Assembly: GCF_001311175.1 (NCBI RefSeq)
Contig: NZ_BBAI01000020.1
Location: 1-45,355, forward strand
Origin: Lacticaseibacillus pantheris DSM 15945 = JCM 12539 = NBRC 106106
GTDB lineage: Bacteria; Bacillota; Bacilli; Lactobacillales; Lactobacillaceae
Reading direction: 5' to 3'
Length of the DNA: 45,355 nt
In this document: positions 16,791 through 27,981 of the stretch, in pieces
Numbering within the stretch: the stretch's first letter is position 1
Layout: each line of letters opens with the position of its first letter
The notes under the pieces: generated by a model
What the model was told of the DNA's origin: nothing
Databases searched by the model: none
Seen by the model: only the letters and a program-made list of their open reading frames with translations
Translations under genes and position numbers: made by a program

Positions 16791-18129
16791 ATGGCTCACA
16801 TTTCATTTGATTCGTCGAAGCTGGGCAAGTTCGTGCACGATAACGAATTGTCCGAAATGCAGGCGTTGGTAACGGCTGCTGACTCTGAATTACGTAACGG
16901 TACGGGTGCCGGTAACGACTTCCGCGGTTTCTTGGACTTGCCAGTTGCTTACGACAAGGACGAGTTTAGCCGTATCAAGCAGGCGGCTGCCAAGGTACAA
17001 AAGGACTCTGAAGTCTTTGTTGCCATTGGTATTGGTGGCTCTTACTTGGGTGCACGTGCGGCCATTGATTTTCTGAGCCACACGTTCCGGAACGCTGACC
17101 CAGCCCGCAAGCTGCCAGAAGTCTACTTTGCTGGTAACTCCATTAGCTCAACTTACTTGGCTGACCTGCTGGACATCATTGGCGACCGTGACTTCTCCCT
17201 GAACATCATCAGCAAGTCCGGTACGACGACAGAACCTTCAATTGCTTTCCGTGTCTTGAAGGCAAAGCTGATCGAGAAGTACGGCAAGGCCGAAGCTGCT
17301 AAGCGCATCTACGCAACGACTGATCGCGCCAAGGGTGCCCTGAAGACGGAATCCGACGCTGAAGGTTACGAAGAGTTTGTCGTTCCTGATGACTTGGGTG
17401 GTCGCTTCTCCGTGCTGTCCGCTGTCGGCTTGCTGCCAATCGCCGTTGCCGGTTACGACATTGACGCCTTGATGCAGGGTGCTGCTGATGGTCGCGAAGC
17501 ATACAGTAGCGCTGACCTGAAGGAAAACGAAGCGTACCAGTACGCCGCTTTGCGTAACATCTTGTACCGCAAGGGTTACACGACTGAATTGCTTGAAAAC
17601 TACGAACCAACTCCAGTACTTTGGCGAATGGTGGAAGCAATTGATGGGTGAATCCGAAGGTAAGGACCAGAAGGGCATTTACCCATCTTCCGCTAACTTC
17701 ACTACGGACCTGCACAGTTTGGGCCAGTACATCCAGGAAGGCCGCCGGAACCTGATGGAAACCGTTGTTTGGGTTGAACAACCTAAGCGCGACATCAACA
17801 TTCCTGCCGAGGCCGACAACCTTGATGGCTTGAAGTACCTCGAAGGCCGCACCATGGCTGAAGTTAACCGTAAAGCCTACGAAGGTGTCGTTCTGGCCCA
17901 CACTGATGGTGGTGTGCCAGTGATGACCGTATCCATCCCCAAGCAGGATGAATACACGCTGGGCTACATGATCTACTTCTTTGAAGCCGCTGTGGCCGTA
18001 TCTGGTTACCTGAACGGAATCAACCCATTCAACCAGCCAGGTGTTGAAGCGTACAAGAGCAACATGTTTGCCCTTCTTGGCCGTCCCGGCTACGAAGAAC
18101 AGACTAAGGAACTGAACGACCGGCTGTAA
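16791..18129 (+). CDS. pgi: Glucose-6-phosphate isomerase (frameshifted as read)
   Basis: Interconverts glucose 6-phosphate and fructose 6-phosphate in glycolysis. ATG 16791 behind AGGAGG. Visible: [20 protein letters not shown] (sugar-phosphate binding), [34 protein letters not shown], and at the end [20 protein letters not shown] with [13 protein letters not shown]. One base is missing near 17610: LLENYEP should run into [18 protein letters not shown]. About 446 residues with the base restored, the usual length in lactobacilli. Its breakage would block glycolysis here, so a sequence error is likely. Confidence 0.93.
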
Positions 18130-18159
18130 TGGCGCGGTAGTCGCTCTGACTATATTGAC

Positions 18160-18192
18160 AACGTCCTTCTCTAGAGAGGGACGTTTTTTTTG
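18160..18192 (+). terminator. Terminator after pgi
   Basis: AACGTCC-TTCTCT pairs with AGAGAGGGACGTT, then T8. The rest of the gap to murC holds only its promoter. Confidence 0.88.
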
Positions 18193-18362
18193 TTTGGCGT
18201 TGGATTGGTTACTGGACGCAACTTTACGTGCAATTTTGTTCACCTTAACGCGTAAAAAGTTCACGTCTTGCTTCCGGGCGCCACGGTGGCCGGCGCACCC
18301 GGTTTGCTCGCCTTTTTCGGTTGGACATGTTGCTTTCGATACTCGTCCCGGCGCGGCGCCTG

Positions 18363-18371
18363 TGCTATCAT
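18363..18371 (+). promoter_or_regulatory. Extended -10 promoter of murC
   Basis: TGC-TATCAT (18363-18371), an extended -10 element about 85 bases before the start; no good -35. Confidence 0.4.
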
Positions 18372-18457
18372 AGAATGCAAGGTGTCGTTTACCAACGACG
18401 CGGTAACCTACATAGTTGCTCCGGGCCAAAGCGGGGCATGGAAAAGAGATTGAGCGT

Positions 18458-19769
18458 ATGACTGAAACTGACTACTTTATTGGTATTAAGGGCTCCGGTA
18501 TGAGCTCACTGGCATTGATTTTGCACGATTTGGGTCATCAGGTACTGGGCAGCGACATTACCCAGTACACTTTTACCCAGAAGGGCCTGGAGGCTGCGGG
18601 AATTGAAACGCTGCCTTTTGATCCAGCTAACCTGAAGGCGGGGTACACCGTAATTCTGGGAAATAGTTTTACGGATGAGCACCCCGAAGTCGTGCGGGCC
18701 AAGGAACTTGGCTTGCCGATTTACCGTTACCACGAATACCTGGGCAAGCTGATTGGCGATTATACTAGCATTGGCGTCGCGGGTGCCCACGGTAAGACGA
18801 GTACCACCGGTTTACTGGCACACACGTTAGGCGGCATTGCCAAAACTAGTTACCTGATTGGCGATGGCAGTGGTAAGGGGATTCCGGACTCGAAGTTCTT
18901 CGTGTTTGAAGCCGATGAGTACCGTCGTCACTTCCTGGCTTACCACCCTGACTACATCATCATGACGAACATCGACTTTGACCACCCGGACTATTACACG
19001 GGGATCGAGGACGTCTACGATGCGTTTGAAACGGAGGCCAAGCAGGTCAAAAAGGCCATCTTTGCCTGGGGCGATGACCAGTGGCTTCGCCGACTCGATG
19101 TTGACGTGCCGGTGTACTACTACGGGCTGAAAGATAGCGACGACTTCATTGCGCGCAACGTGCAACGGGGGCCAGCAGGTTCCGAATTCGATGCCTACCA
19201 CAAAGATGAACTGATTGGTCATTTCAAAGTTGCTTTGTATGGTGAACACGCCGTGCTGAACTCTTTGGCCGTGGTGGCGGTGGCCTACACTGAACACCTG
19301 TCAGCGACCTGATTGCCCGTGAATTGGCCACCTTTGATGGGGTTAAGCGGCGGTTCTCCGAAACTGACGTGGCTGACATGACCGTCATTGATGATTATGC
19401 ACACCACCCAAGCGAGATTAAGGCGACCCTAGATGCAGCCCGGCAGAAATTTCCGGATAAGGAAATTGTTGCGGTATTCCAGCCGCACACCTTTAGCCGG
19501 ACCATTGCGTACCTGGACGAATTTGCTGAAATCTTGGGCACGGCGGACCACGCCTTCATTACTCCTATATTCAGTTCAGCCCGCGAGAAGAGCGGTAGCG
19601 TCAGTGCAGAGGATTTAGCGGCCAAGATTGACGGCGGTAAGGTGTTACAGTTGGACAACATGCAGCCGCTTGTTGACTTCCACGACGCGTCCTTGTTTTC
19701 ATGGGCGCAGGGGATGTGCAGAAGTACGAAAAGGCCTACACTGATGCGCTGACCGCAAATCGGTCTTAA
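18458..19769 (+). CDS. murC: UDP-N-acetylmuramate-L-alanine ligase (two frameshifts as read)
   Basis: Adds L-Ala to UDP-MurNAc in the cytoplasmic phase of peptidoglycan synthesis, using ATP. ATG 18458; the ribosome site AAAAGAGATTGAG lies upstream. [15 protein letters not shown] is the UDP-binding start, [15 protein letters not shown] the P-loop, and [20 protein letters not shown] with [10 protein letters not shown] the central signature. The C-terminal domain shows [17 protein letters not shown] and FQPHTFSRT. One base is missing near 19295 and one near 19690 (ending [16 protein letters not shown] and NRS, TAA 19767). Essential gene, hence probable sequencing errors. It stands alone, as in other lactobacilli. 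Confidence 0.92.
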
Positions 19770-19775
19770 GTACCA

Positions 19776-19804
19776 TTGGGTATGACGTGGATTCATGTTA
19801 CAAT
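19776..19804 (+). promoter_or_regulatory. Promoter of the BI-1 family gene
   Basis: TTGGGT (19776-19781), 17 bases ending TGT, TACAAT (19799-19804): a -35, extended -10 and -10 combination. Confidence 0.5.
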
Positions 19805-19861
19805 ATTTTTCAAAGATAGAATTATTGGTACGGTAACGTATCGATGAAAGGATTTGATGAT

Positions 19862-20563
19862 ATGCAAGAACGTCGTGCCGTCAATGAGTCGGGGTTATCC
19901 CAGTTCTTTGGTCGGGTTTACGGAGTCATGGGTGGGGGGATGGTCGTTACGGCGGCCGTTACTTACCTGTTGGGTTATGTCTTCCGCCAGCAGTACTTTA
20001 ACTTCATTGCCTCCAATACCATTGTGTTTTACGTAATGACCTTCATGCCAATAATTTTTGTGATTCTTGGTAGTACTGGTCGGTCGATGGCGCACGCGTC
20101 GAGCGTTGGTATTCTTCCTGCTACTAGCTGCTAGTGAAGGATTTACCCTCGCGGTAATCATGTCCCTGTACAGCGGGACTACGGTGATTGCGGCGCTACT
20201 GACGACAGCGGTGGTCTTTGGCACCATGGCGATGGTGGGGATTTTTGGCAAAAAGGATCTTAGCCGTGCCGGGTCAATTGCTACATGAGCTTGTTCGGGA
20301 TTATATTGATGAGTTTGGTCAACATGTTCCTGCGTTCAAGCGGAATGGCAATGCTGATTAACTACGCGATTCTGGCAATTTTCATTGTGCTGGTTGCGTA
20401 CGATAATCAAACCCTGAAGCGTTTATACGCGCAGGCAGATGCCCAGGGTATGAGTTCGATTAACGCTTTGGCCGTTTCTGGGGCCGTATCGTTATACCTG
20501 GACTTCTTGAACCTGTTCATCGCGATTTTACAAATCTTTGGGATGGGTTCGGACCGCAACTAG
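19862..20563 (+). CDS. Bax inhibitor-1 / YccA family membrane protein (two frameshifts as read)
   Basis: ATG 19862 follows GAAAGGATT; the ATG at 19844 is too early for that site. With one base removed near 20099 and one added near 20283 the product is about 233 residues with seven hydrophobic segments: RVYGVMGGGMVVTAAVTYLL, FYVMTFMPIIFVIL, RALVFFLLLAASEGFTLAVI, TVIAALLTTAVVFGTMAMVG, the LSRAGSIA turn, MSLFGIILMSLVNMFLRS, and SLYLDFLNLFIAILQIFG at the end. These are the UPF0005 features (conserved E in the SEG motif, the closing LYLDFLNLF). In bacteria the family may be a calcium-leak channel or protease modulator; role here unknown. Monocistronic with its own promoter and terminator. Confidence 0.85.
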
Positions 20564-20584
20564 TCCAACTAACTAAACTGTTAT

Positions 20585-20626
20585 GCACTAGCAACTTCAC
20601 AAGATGGAGTGGCTGGTGCTTTTTAT
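20585..20626 (+). terminator. Terminator after the BI-1 gene
   Basis: GCACTAGC pairs with GCTGGTGC, with an extra ACTTC/GGAGT helix, then TTTTTATTT. Confidence 0.65.
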
Positions 20627-20663
20627 TTGTCTGAGCAATAATTTGGCGATTCTGGAGGTACTG

Positions 20664-20998
20664 GATTGGTGGCGGTTCTGACCGGCGGGGGTGCCGTGGT
20701 GTTCTACGACTTTGTGGACCACTCCACGGTGACCGCTGCTAGGGCGAAACCTCCAACCGTAAAAACCGCGGTTTCCGGTGCGACTTAGAGCCTGGCTGCC
20801 AAATGCGGGTAGCCAGGCTCTAAGTTCGTCGCGCTGTACATCGCCTGCAAATGAGGCTCTCGGACTGCTACGCCATTCCTGCGAGAAGCACGTACTAAGC
20901 GCTGAAGCGCTAACTGCGTGCGTTCCCTAACAGTGGTCACCGTTCCGGGTCCAGTCGTCTCCGCACCCCACGGCACTCCCACCGGGCAGAACCACGCT
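20664..20998 (+). repeat. Family B structured repeat, copy B1 (forward)
   Basis: About 335 bases, no gene. A rod closed by GGTTCTG/CAGAACC and an inner ACGGTGACCGCTG/CAGTGGTCACCGT helix surrounds a branched core. Core order: GCTAGGGCGAAACCTCCAAC (20738-20757), small stem AACCG/CGGTT, GTTTCCGGTGCGA (20771-20783), long stem CTTAGAGCCTGGCT/AGCCAGGCTCTAAG, then TTCGTCGCG. The 3' side ends TTCCGGGTCCAGTCGTC. The same motifs recur in copies B2 and B3. Nature unknown: structured RNA or palindromic mobile element. The following 21000-21300 holds no gene that I can support. Confidence 0.75.
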
Positions 20999-21299
20999 GC
21001 GAACGAATCTATGAATGACTTGCTCGGCCTCAAACGTCAGCACCACACTAGTCAGACAGCGGTACACAATCGCCGGTATGCTTACAAGGCAGCATACGCC
21101 AAAACTCAGCTGGTAAAACCTGCCAGAGGGAACTTATTTGCATACTTGCGGTAAAAATGAAGACTGTACAGATAACCAACGCGGCCGGATAAAAGTATGG
21201 GGTACGGTTTCGGACCCCTGTGATTAGATAGTACGAAATATCGGTCACCCGTGGGTGGGTTTTGGAACGGAGGCGTCATGTCTGGAGACGGAGCTGGTA

Positions 21300-21640
21300 C
21301 AGTAGCGTGGGGCCGCGTCGGTTGGATTGGGGAGCGGAGGCGTGTGGGGTCGGAATGGTAACACTGCCGGGGTGCAACGTTCTTACGGCTTTAGCCGTTA
21401 GAACGCGACGACTTCTGAGACTGACCGGTGGGTTTCCGGGCAGGCTCAGAATCGCACCGGAAACTCACCCGATCTTGGTGAGTTGGAGGTTTCGCCCTAG
21501 CAGTGGATTACCATGGAGTACCCCACAGAAGCCGCAGCTCCCCAATCCGACCGATGCTGCCGTCAACCACTACCGTATCAATCACGGCGCAGGGCACGAA
21601 AGCCGCAGCTCACCGGTCGGCCGACGCCGCCGCTAACGAA
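21300..21640 (-). repeat. Family B structured repeat, copy B3 (inverted)
   Basis: Read on the minus strand it repeats the core: GCTAGGGCGAAACCTCCAAC (21482-21501), stem AACTCACC/GGGTGAGTT, GTTTCCGGTGCGA (21452-21464), stem TTCTGAGCCTG/CAGTCTCAGAA, then GTCGTCGCG. Both stems differ from B1 and B2 yet pair. The closing helix ATGGTAA-CACTG/CAGTG-TTACCAT and the outer GATTGGGGAG/CTCCCCAATC also differ while pairing. Its plus-strand left edge GTAGCGTGGGGCCGCGTCGG is shared with copy B4. Confidence 0.7.
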
Positions 21641-21688
21641 CACGTTACGCCGCTTCCACGCGTAGCCCTATTAGCGGGGCGCCGCTTT

Positions 21689-21697
21689 TGGTACAAT
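21689..21697 (+). promoter_or_regulatory. Extended -10 promoter of polA
   Basis: TGG-TACAAT (21689-21697), 43 bases before the GTG start; no convincing -35. Confidence 0.45.
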
Positions 21698-21739
21698 GTT
21701 ATTAGTTAAGAAACTCGTGCTGGCAAAGGAGTGCACACC

Positions 21740-24377
21740 GTGGCAAAAAAAATATTTTATTAATCGATGGTAATTCAATTACGTTTCGGGCCTTCTACGC
21801 AACCTATACTTCGTTAGATCGCTTCACTAATAGCGATGGGGTGCACACCAACGCCATTCTGGGTGTGAACAATATGTTGGATAACCTGTTGGCTAGCCAG
21901 GATTTCGATAAAATCTTGGTGGCTTTTGATGCCGGCAGCAAAACCTTCCGCACCGCCAAGTATGATGACTACAAGCTGGACGCCAAAAGACACCCGATGA
22001 ATTGCTGGAGCAGTTGCCGCTGGTCAAAGAAATGTTGGAAGGCCACGGCATTGTGCACTATGAACTCGCGAACTACGAGGCCGACGACATTATCGGCACG
22101 TTGGCCCGCGAGGCTGACCAGCAGGGGGACCAGGTGCTGGTGGTGACCGGTGACCGTGATTTGACGCAGCTTGCTACGGACCGGGTGACGGTGGCCGTTA
22201 CCAAGAAGGGTGTGACCGAGCTCGAAGAGTATACGCCAGCATACGTTCAGGAAAAGCTGGGTGTGACACCCCGTCAAATTATTGACCTGAAGGGTTTAAT
22301 GGGTGACACCTCGGATAACTATCCGGGGGTAACCAAAGTCGGCGAGAAAACCGCCATCAAGTTAGTACAGCAGTTTGGTTCGGTGGAAGACCTATACGCA
22401 CACATTAACGACCTGAAGGCCAGCAAGATGAAGAAACACCTGGTTGAGGATCATGACCAGGCAATCATGAGTAAGGATCTGGCCACTATTCGCCAGGATG
22501 CCCCAATTACGATCGGGCTTGATGACATTAACTTTGCGGGCCCTGACTACGAGCAGTTGCGTGCTTTCTACCAACGCATGGATATGCGTCAGGCTTTGAA
22601 GCGTATGGGTGCGCAGGGGGCCGCCCCGGCCACGCAGGTGGAATACACTGAACTCGCGGCGGAGAACTTAGACGCCGCGATGCGGTTAAAGGCCCCGGTG
22701 GCTTTCGAACTGGAAATGTTGACGGATAATTACCACACCGCGCAGGTGGAAGGTTTTGTCGTTGCCGATGAGCACCATACCTTTGTATCAACCGATACCT
22801 CGTTACTGCAGGACATGGAATTTGCCTTGTGGTTGGGCGATGCGTCGCGTCAACTCACAGTTTTCGATGCCAAGCGCAACCTGGTCGCCGGCCGACACCT
22901 CGGTTTGGACCTGCACCCCGACTTTGACGCGTTACTCGCATCCTACTTGCTGAACCCCGATGAAAACAGTAATGACTTAGGCCAACTAGCTCGGCAGCAT
23001 AATTACGATGCCCTGCCGGCAGATGAGGACGTGTACGGCAAAGGCGCGAAACTACACGTGCCGGATCACGATGAATTTTGTAACCACATGGCGCAAAAGG
23101 GTGCCGCGTTGCTTGCGCTGCGTCCGCGCCTAACTACGGAGCTCGCTGATCAGGACGAAACGCAGTTGTTCACCGACCTGGAGTTGCCCCTAGCGCGGGT
23201 GCTGGGCGATATGGAGTATACCGGAATTAGCCTGGATACTAACATCCTGGCGGAGATGGGTAAGCAACTGACCGGGTCAATGTCCGTCCTGGAACAGCAG
23301 ATTTACGCCGATGCTGGGCAGGAATTTAACCTTAATTCCCCTAAGCAATTGGGGGTAGTACTGTTCGAGGATTTGGGACTACCAGTCGTTAAGAAAACTA
23401 AGACTGGTTACTCAACCAGTGTTTCGGTGCTGGAACAGCTGCGCACCGCGCACCCCATTATTCAAAAAATTCTGGATTACCGTAAAATTAGCAAGATTCA
23501 ATCAACGTACGTGGTCGGCCTTCAAGAGGCGGTGCACGCCGACGGGAAGATTCATACCCGTTACCTACAGACACTAACGCAGACCGGCCGTTTGAGCTCC
23601 GTCGACCCCAACATGCAGAACATTCCGGCCCGGGGCGACGGTAAGCAGGTGCGCCACGCCTTTGTCCCTAGTCATCCCGACTGGGAACTTTTCAGCGCCG
23701 ACTACTCGCAGATTGAACTACGCGTGCTCGCGCACATTTCTGGCGACGCCAACATGCAGGAAGCGTTCAAAGAGGACCGCGATATCCATGCGAACACCGC
23801 CATGAAGATTTTTAACCTCACGAGTGCCGACCAGGTCACCCCGGATATGCGCCGTCAAGCCAAGGCCGTTAACTTTGGTATTGTTTACGGCATCAGCGAC
23901 TTTGGGTTGGCCCAGAACATCGGTATTACGCGGCAACAGGCTAAGGACTTCATTGCGGGCTACTTTGAACAGTACCCGCAAGTGCACGAATACATGGAAC
24001 GCATGGTGGCCACCGCGCGCGAGCAGGGCTATGTAGAAACGCTGCTCCACCGGCGGCGCTACCTGCACGACATCCACAGCCGTAACTTTAACCTGCGCAG
24101 CTTTGCAGAACGTACCGCTATGAACACCCCCATCCAGGGTAGTGCAGCTGACATTATCAAAGTGGCGATGGTACGGATGCCCGCCGCGGTGAGTGCGGCA
24201 CACCTGCAGGCCCGTATGCTACTCCAAGTGCATGACGAACTGATCTTTGAGGCGCCTGCTAGCGAGATGGACCGTTTGCGGACGGTGGTTGCAGGCGTGA
24301 TGGACGCTGCCGTCAAGCTGGACGTACCGCTGAAAGTGGAAACTAATCACGGGCAGACGTGGTTTGACGCCAAGTAG
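21740..24377 (+). CDS. polA: DNA polymerase I (two frameshifts as read)
   Basis: Removes RNA primers and fills gaps in replication and repair. GTG 21740 follows AAAGGA. A run of eight A (21745-21752) lacks one A, after which NILLIDGNSITFRAFYATY follows; a second base is missing near 21988 (KLDAKK to PDELLEQLPLVKEM). Domains: 5' nuclease (YEADDIIGTLA, VTGDRDLTQL, GLMGDTSDNYPGV, residues 1-290), a proofreading-like domain whose catalytic D-x-E is replaced (VAFELEM), and the polymerase with motif A DYSQIELRVLAHISG, motif B RRQAKAVNFGIVYGIS and motif C VHDELIFEAP. About 879 residues. Heads polA-mutM-coaE. Confidence 0.94.
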
Positions 24378-24409
24378 CACGTACTACAGAACGAAAGAGG
24401 GATACAATC

Positions 24410-25255
24410 ATGCCAGAATTACCAGAAGTGGAGACGGTTCGGCGCACGTTAACAGGATTGATTAAGGGCAAGCAAATCGTGGCTATCGGGACAAACTGGG
24501 AAGCTATCCTACGCGATGGGTTGGATGAAGTCCGTGCCCGGTTGGTTGGCGAAACCTTTACCCGTGTGGATCGTCGTGGTAAATATTTATTGCTCCGGTT
24601 GACGGGGGACTGGACGTTAGTGAGCCATTTGCGCATGGAAGGTAAGTACATGTTGGCCACGGACCACGAAATGCCCCACGAGCGGTGGACGCATGTCTGG
24701 TTCACCTTTGCCGATGGGTCCGAATTACGCTACATGGATTCGCGTAAATTTGGCCGTATGAACGTGGTGCGTACCGGCACCGAAAACGTCGCTATTAGCG
24801 GTCTAGCGTCCATGGGTCCTGAACCCGTGGCGTCGGATTTTACCGTGGACGACTTTGCCGCTAAGCTGGCCAAGCATAAAAAGGCGATTAAGTCCGTGAT
24901 ACTTGACCAGGCCACGGTTGCTGGTGTGGGGAACATCTACGCCGACGAAAGTTTGTGGCGGGCCCGGGTGCACCCCGAACGTCCTGCAAATTCGTTGACT
25001 TTGGCCGAGGTTACGCGGCTACATGACGCCATTATTGAAATTATGGCGGAGTCCATCAAGTTACGCGGGACAACGGTCCACTCGTTCGTCGATGCGGCGG
25101 GGCAAGTCGGCGGTTTTCAAGACCGGCTGGCTGTGTACGGTCATCAGGGTGAGCCTTGTCCGCGTTGTGGTACCAAAATTGTCAAAATTAAGGTCGGCGG
25201 TCGGGGTACGCATTTTTGCCCGCATTGTCAGGTGGCACCCGCAAAGGCGGAGTAG
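24410..25255 (+). CDS. mutM: Formamidopyrimidine-DNA glycosylase
   Basis: Removes 8-oxoguanine and formamidopyrimidines and nicks the abasic site. Intact, 281 residues. MPELPEVETVRRTL supplies the catalytic N-terminal Pro and Glu; DRRGKYLLLRL holds the beta-hairpin Lys; DQATVAGVGNIYADESLWRA is the helix-two-turn-helix; the C-terminal zinc finger is CPRCG ... FCPHC. Starts 32 bases after polA behind GAAAGAGG, and coaE follows in 18 bases, so an operon is likely. Confidence 0.97.
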   Translation: MPELPEVETVRRTLTGLIKGKQIVAIGTNWEAILRDGLDEVRARLVGETFTRVDRRGKYLLLRLTGDWTLVSHLRMEGKYMLATDHEMPHERWTHVWFTFADGSELRYMDSRKFGRMNVVRTGTENVAISGLASMGPEPVASDFTVDDFAAKLAKHKKAIKSVILDQATVAGVGNIYADESLWRARVHPERPANSLTLAEVTRLHDAIIEIMAESIKLRGTTVHSFVDAAGQVGGFQDRLAVYGHQGEPCPRCGTKIVKIKVGGRGTHFCPHCQVAPAKAE

Positions 25256-25273
25256 TCAGTGGAGGAATTGGGC

Positions 25274-25880
25274 ATGACGTATAAGTTAGGTATTACTGGC
25301 GGTATTGCGACGGGTAAGACGACAGTTGCCAACGATTTTCGCGCGGCGGGTACCCCGTGATTGATTTAGATGTAATCGCGCGGGCGGTTGCGGCTCCCGG
25401 CAGCAAGATTCTGTCGCAGCTCCAGCACGAATTTGGGAGTATGATTATTCAGGGCGACGGCACGCTGAATCGCGGCCTGTTGGGCAAAGTTGTTTTTGGG
25501 CACCCACGGCGTTTGTCGAAGCTGAACGCAATTATACAGCCCGCCATTCGCGAACGGTTTGAGGGGGAACTAGCGGAGGCGGTTGCAACGGGAGCTGACT
25601 TGGTCGTTGCTGACGTACCCTTACTGTATGAACAGAAGTATGAGGACTACTTTGACGGCGTGGCGGTGGTGACCGTGCCAGCGAAGCAGCAACAGGAACG
25701 CCTGGCTGTGCGTGATGGCTTGACCGTTAACGAGGCGTTGGCGCGGATTGACGCACAACTGCCACTAGACGAGAAAGTGGCCCGCGCCGACTTTGCATCA
25801 ACACCGACGTTCCCGCCGAATTGCGACGCGTCGAGGTTCAGCAGCTTATTGCGCACATCCTCAACACGCACAAGCTGTGA
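25274..25880 (+). CDS. coaE: Dephospho-CoA kinase (two frameshifts as read)
   Basis: Last step of coenzyme A synthesis: phosphorylates the 3'-hydroxyl of dephospho-CoA. ATG 25274 behind GGAGGAATT. KLGITGGIATGKTTVANDF is the P-loop. One base is missing near 25350 (FRAAG then YPVIDLDVIAR) and one near 25798 (ARADF then INTDVPAELRRVEVQQL). VADVPLLYEQKYEDYFDGVA and RIDAQLPLDEKVARAD are family features. The restored end is LIAHILNTHKL with TGA 25878-25880, about 202 residues. Essential, so the breaks are suspected errors. Confidence 0.9.
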
Positions 25881-25884
25881 GTTT

Positions 25885-25893
25885 TGGTATAAT
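25885..25893 (+). promoter_or_regulatory. Extended -10 promoter of nrdR
   Basis: TGG-TATAAT (25885-25893), directly after the coaE stop and about 70 bases before the start. Confidence 0.55.
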
Positions 25894-25964
25894 GGTGACA
25901 ATAGGTATCGTGTGGCGCCGTTCGTGACGTCAACACAGGTCGAATATTCCCTGGGGGTATGAAC

Positions 25965-26438
25965 GTGCAGTGTCCACATTGTCATAAAAATAGCTCACGG
26001 GTCGTGGATTCACGGCCAACCGAGGGCGGCGAGGCAATTCGTCGTCGTCGTGAATGCGAAAATTGCGGTTTCCGGTTCACCACCTTTGAACGGGTTGAAC
26101 AGACACCGCTATTAGTCATCAAGAAAAACGGTACGCGTGAAGAGTTTAGTCGCGAGAAGGTTCTGAAGGGCTTGATTCGTGCGGCGGAGAAGCGGCCGGT
26201 CACTATGGAACAGATGCAGCAGATTGTCGAGCAGGTTGAGGCCAAGATTCGGGCGATTGGTGAGAACGAAATTTCGAGCCAAAGTATTGGTGAGTTCGTG
26301 ATGCAGAAGCTGGCTGATGTCGACGATGTGGCCTACATCCGGTTTGCTAGCGTTTACCGCCAGTTTAAGGATATGTCCGTGTTCATGAATGAATTGCAGG
26401 GCATGATGGATAAGGAACACGACGGCGATAAGAAATAG
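25965..26438 (+). CDS. nrdR: Transcriptional repressor NrdR
   Basis: Zinc-ribbon and ATP-cone repressor of ribonucleotide reductase genes; it senses dATP/ATP. GTG 25965 gives MQCPHC, the usual family start, and puts the GGGGG at 25953-25957 seven bases upstream; ATG 25959 is the alternative. The zinc ribbon is CPHC ... CENCGFRF; the ATP-cone runs through [20 protein letters not shown] to [18 protein letters not shown]. 157 residues, intact. The genomic place between coaE and dnaB is standard in Firmicutes. A hairpin GGGCGCAA/TTGCGCCC (about 26440-26475) without a T run lies behind it. Confidence 0.95.
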   Translation: MQCPHCHKNSSRVVDSRPTEGGEAIRRRRECENCGFRFTTFERVEQTPLLVIKKNGTREEFSREKVLKGLIRAAEKRPVTMEQMQQIVEQVEAKIRAIGENEISSQSIGEFVMQKLADVDDVAYIRFASVYRQFKDMSVFMNELQGMMDKEHDGDKK

Positions 26439-26570
26439 TGGGCGCAAGCGGGGGATGGCTCCGGTTGCGCCCCGCGCGCTTATGGTCGCAAAGTTTGTTG
26501 CGCCTCACGGGGGTGCGTGAATTAGGCATCGCCCAGTTAGGCGACAGCTAAGCAAAGGAGGCGGGGGTTC

Positions 26571-27979
26571 GTGCAACGTCCAGCAAGTTTTCAACCACAA
26601 AATGATTATTTAGCGACTCAAGCAACTGAGTACAGTGATGTTGACCGACGGACGTTGACGTACTTATACCAGCCAATCATCGGCCCGGTTGCTACGGCTT
26701 TGTATACTAGCCTTTGGGCGGAGAGTACCCGGCACCCCGTGTTCTCCCAGGACCGGCACCCACACACGCGCTGATGGGGATACTGGGTGTAAGCATTGAC
26801 GAGCTCTACGATGCCCGCGTGCGGCTAGAGGCTATGCAGCTGGTGCAGACCTTTTCGCAGGTCGATCAGCAGCGGCATTACGTGTATGAAATGCACGCAC
26901 CAGTTACGCCCGGTGCTTTCTTTGCGGACGATTTACTGGGCATCCTGCTGTTTGATACGGTGGGCGAAGAACGGTATGAAGAGCTGGTGCACGAGTTCGA
27001 ACTCACACCAGTGCGGAGACAGGATATGCACAACGTGTCCCTGCAGTTTAGCGACGTCTTTAACCTAGTGGCTGCACAAGCCACCCAGCCACCGGCTGCG
27101 GTTAGTGCGGCCAAAGACGCGGTAATACCGGCGGGAACTGGCAGTCCGGAAATCGCTGGTGTGCGGTTGGACTGGGATCTGTTGGCTAACCTCGTGGGCA
27201 ACACCAATATCCAAAGTGGGGCGCTCGCGCAGAATCAGCACGCATTACAGCAGCTGGCGGGATTCTACGGTTTGGACGAACCGACGTTAGCGGCACAAAT
27301 TGGTCAGGCGCTGGATTTACTAACGGGCAAGCTCGACATGGCCCGTTTGCGCAGTAACGTTGAGCAGCAGTTTGAACGGGGGCACACCCGCCACTTTGCT
27401 CCGCGCGGTAGTGATGCCACTGCGACATCGACTAACGCTAACGCGCAGGTAACCGTACAACCGAGTCAACCCAGTGATCAACGGGAGCAAGAGATGCTGA
27501 CTAGGGCAAAGTCAATGACTCCCCGAGAGTTTATTAATGCCGCCAAGCAGGCGCGAGATAGCCGGATGTTTGCCAGTCGGAGTGAGATTAAGGCTTTGCA
27601 GCGGTTAGCGGACCGTGGCATTTTCTCGCCGGCCACGATTAACGTCATGGTTGATTATGCTTTGCGAACCAGTGATAACGGCAACGTCAGCGAAAAGTTT
27701 TTGGATTTACTCGCCAACAGCTGGGCTCAGGCTGGCGTCCACACACCAGAACAGGCGTTAACGCAAATTCACGAATATGCTGCCGGCAACACTAAGCAAC
27801 AGCAACGGAGCAAGCGGCGGTCCAATAGTAAGCGCGGTGGCCGGAGTGAACCGGTGCCGGAATGGGCTAAGAACGACTATGTGGCTCCGAAAGAGGCGGT
27901 TTCCGCCGATACTCAGGCCCAGTTAAACGCCCAGTTGCAAGAACTAGCGCGTAAACGTCAGCAGAAAAAGGAGCAGTAG
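26571..27979 (+). CDS. dnaB: Replication initiation / membrane attachment protein DnaB (frameshifted as read)
   Basis: The Firmicutes DnaB (not the helicase), which with DnaD and DnaI loads the replicative helicase at oriC. GTG 26571 follows AAAGGAGGCGG. The N-terminal part YLATQATEYSDVDRRTLTYL and YQPIIGPVATALYTSLW is the winged-helix family start; one base is missing between about 26716 and 26760, after which THALMGILGVSIDELYDARV continues. The C-terminal part has a DnaD-like helical domain (RDSRMFASRSEIKALQRLAD ... GIFSPATINVMVDYALR) and a basic tail. dnaI starts two bases after the stop, as usual. Confidence 0.9.
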
Positions 27980-27981
27980 CT

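Noticed and set aside
17299..18429. Minus-strand frame of 376 codons opposite pgi
   Set aside because: Shadow of pgi codon use; no ribosome site, no recognisable family, and it runs against two strongly coding segments.
21262..21709. Plus-strand frames through copy B3
   Set aside because: Arg/Pro-rich translation of GC-rich stems, no ribosome site.
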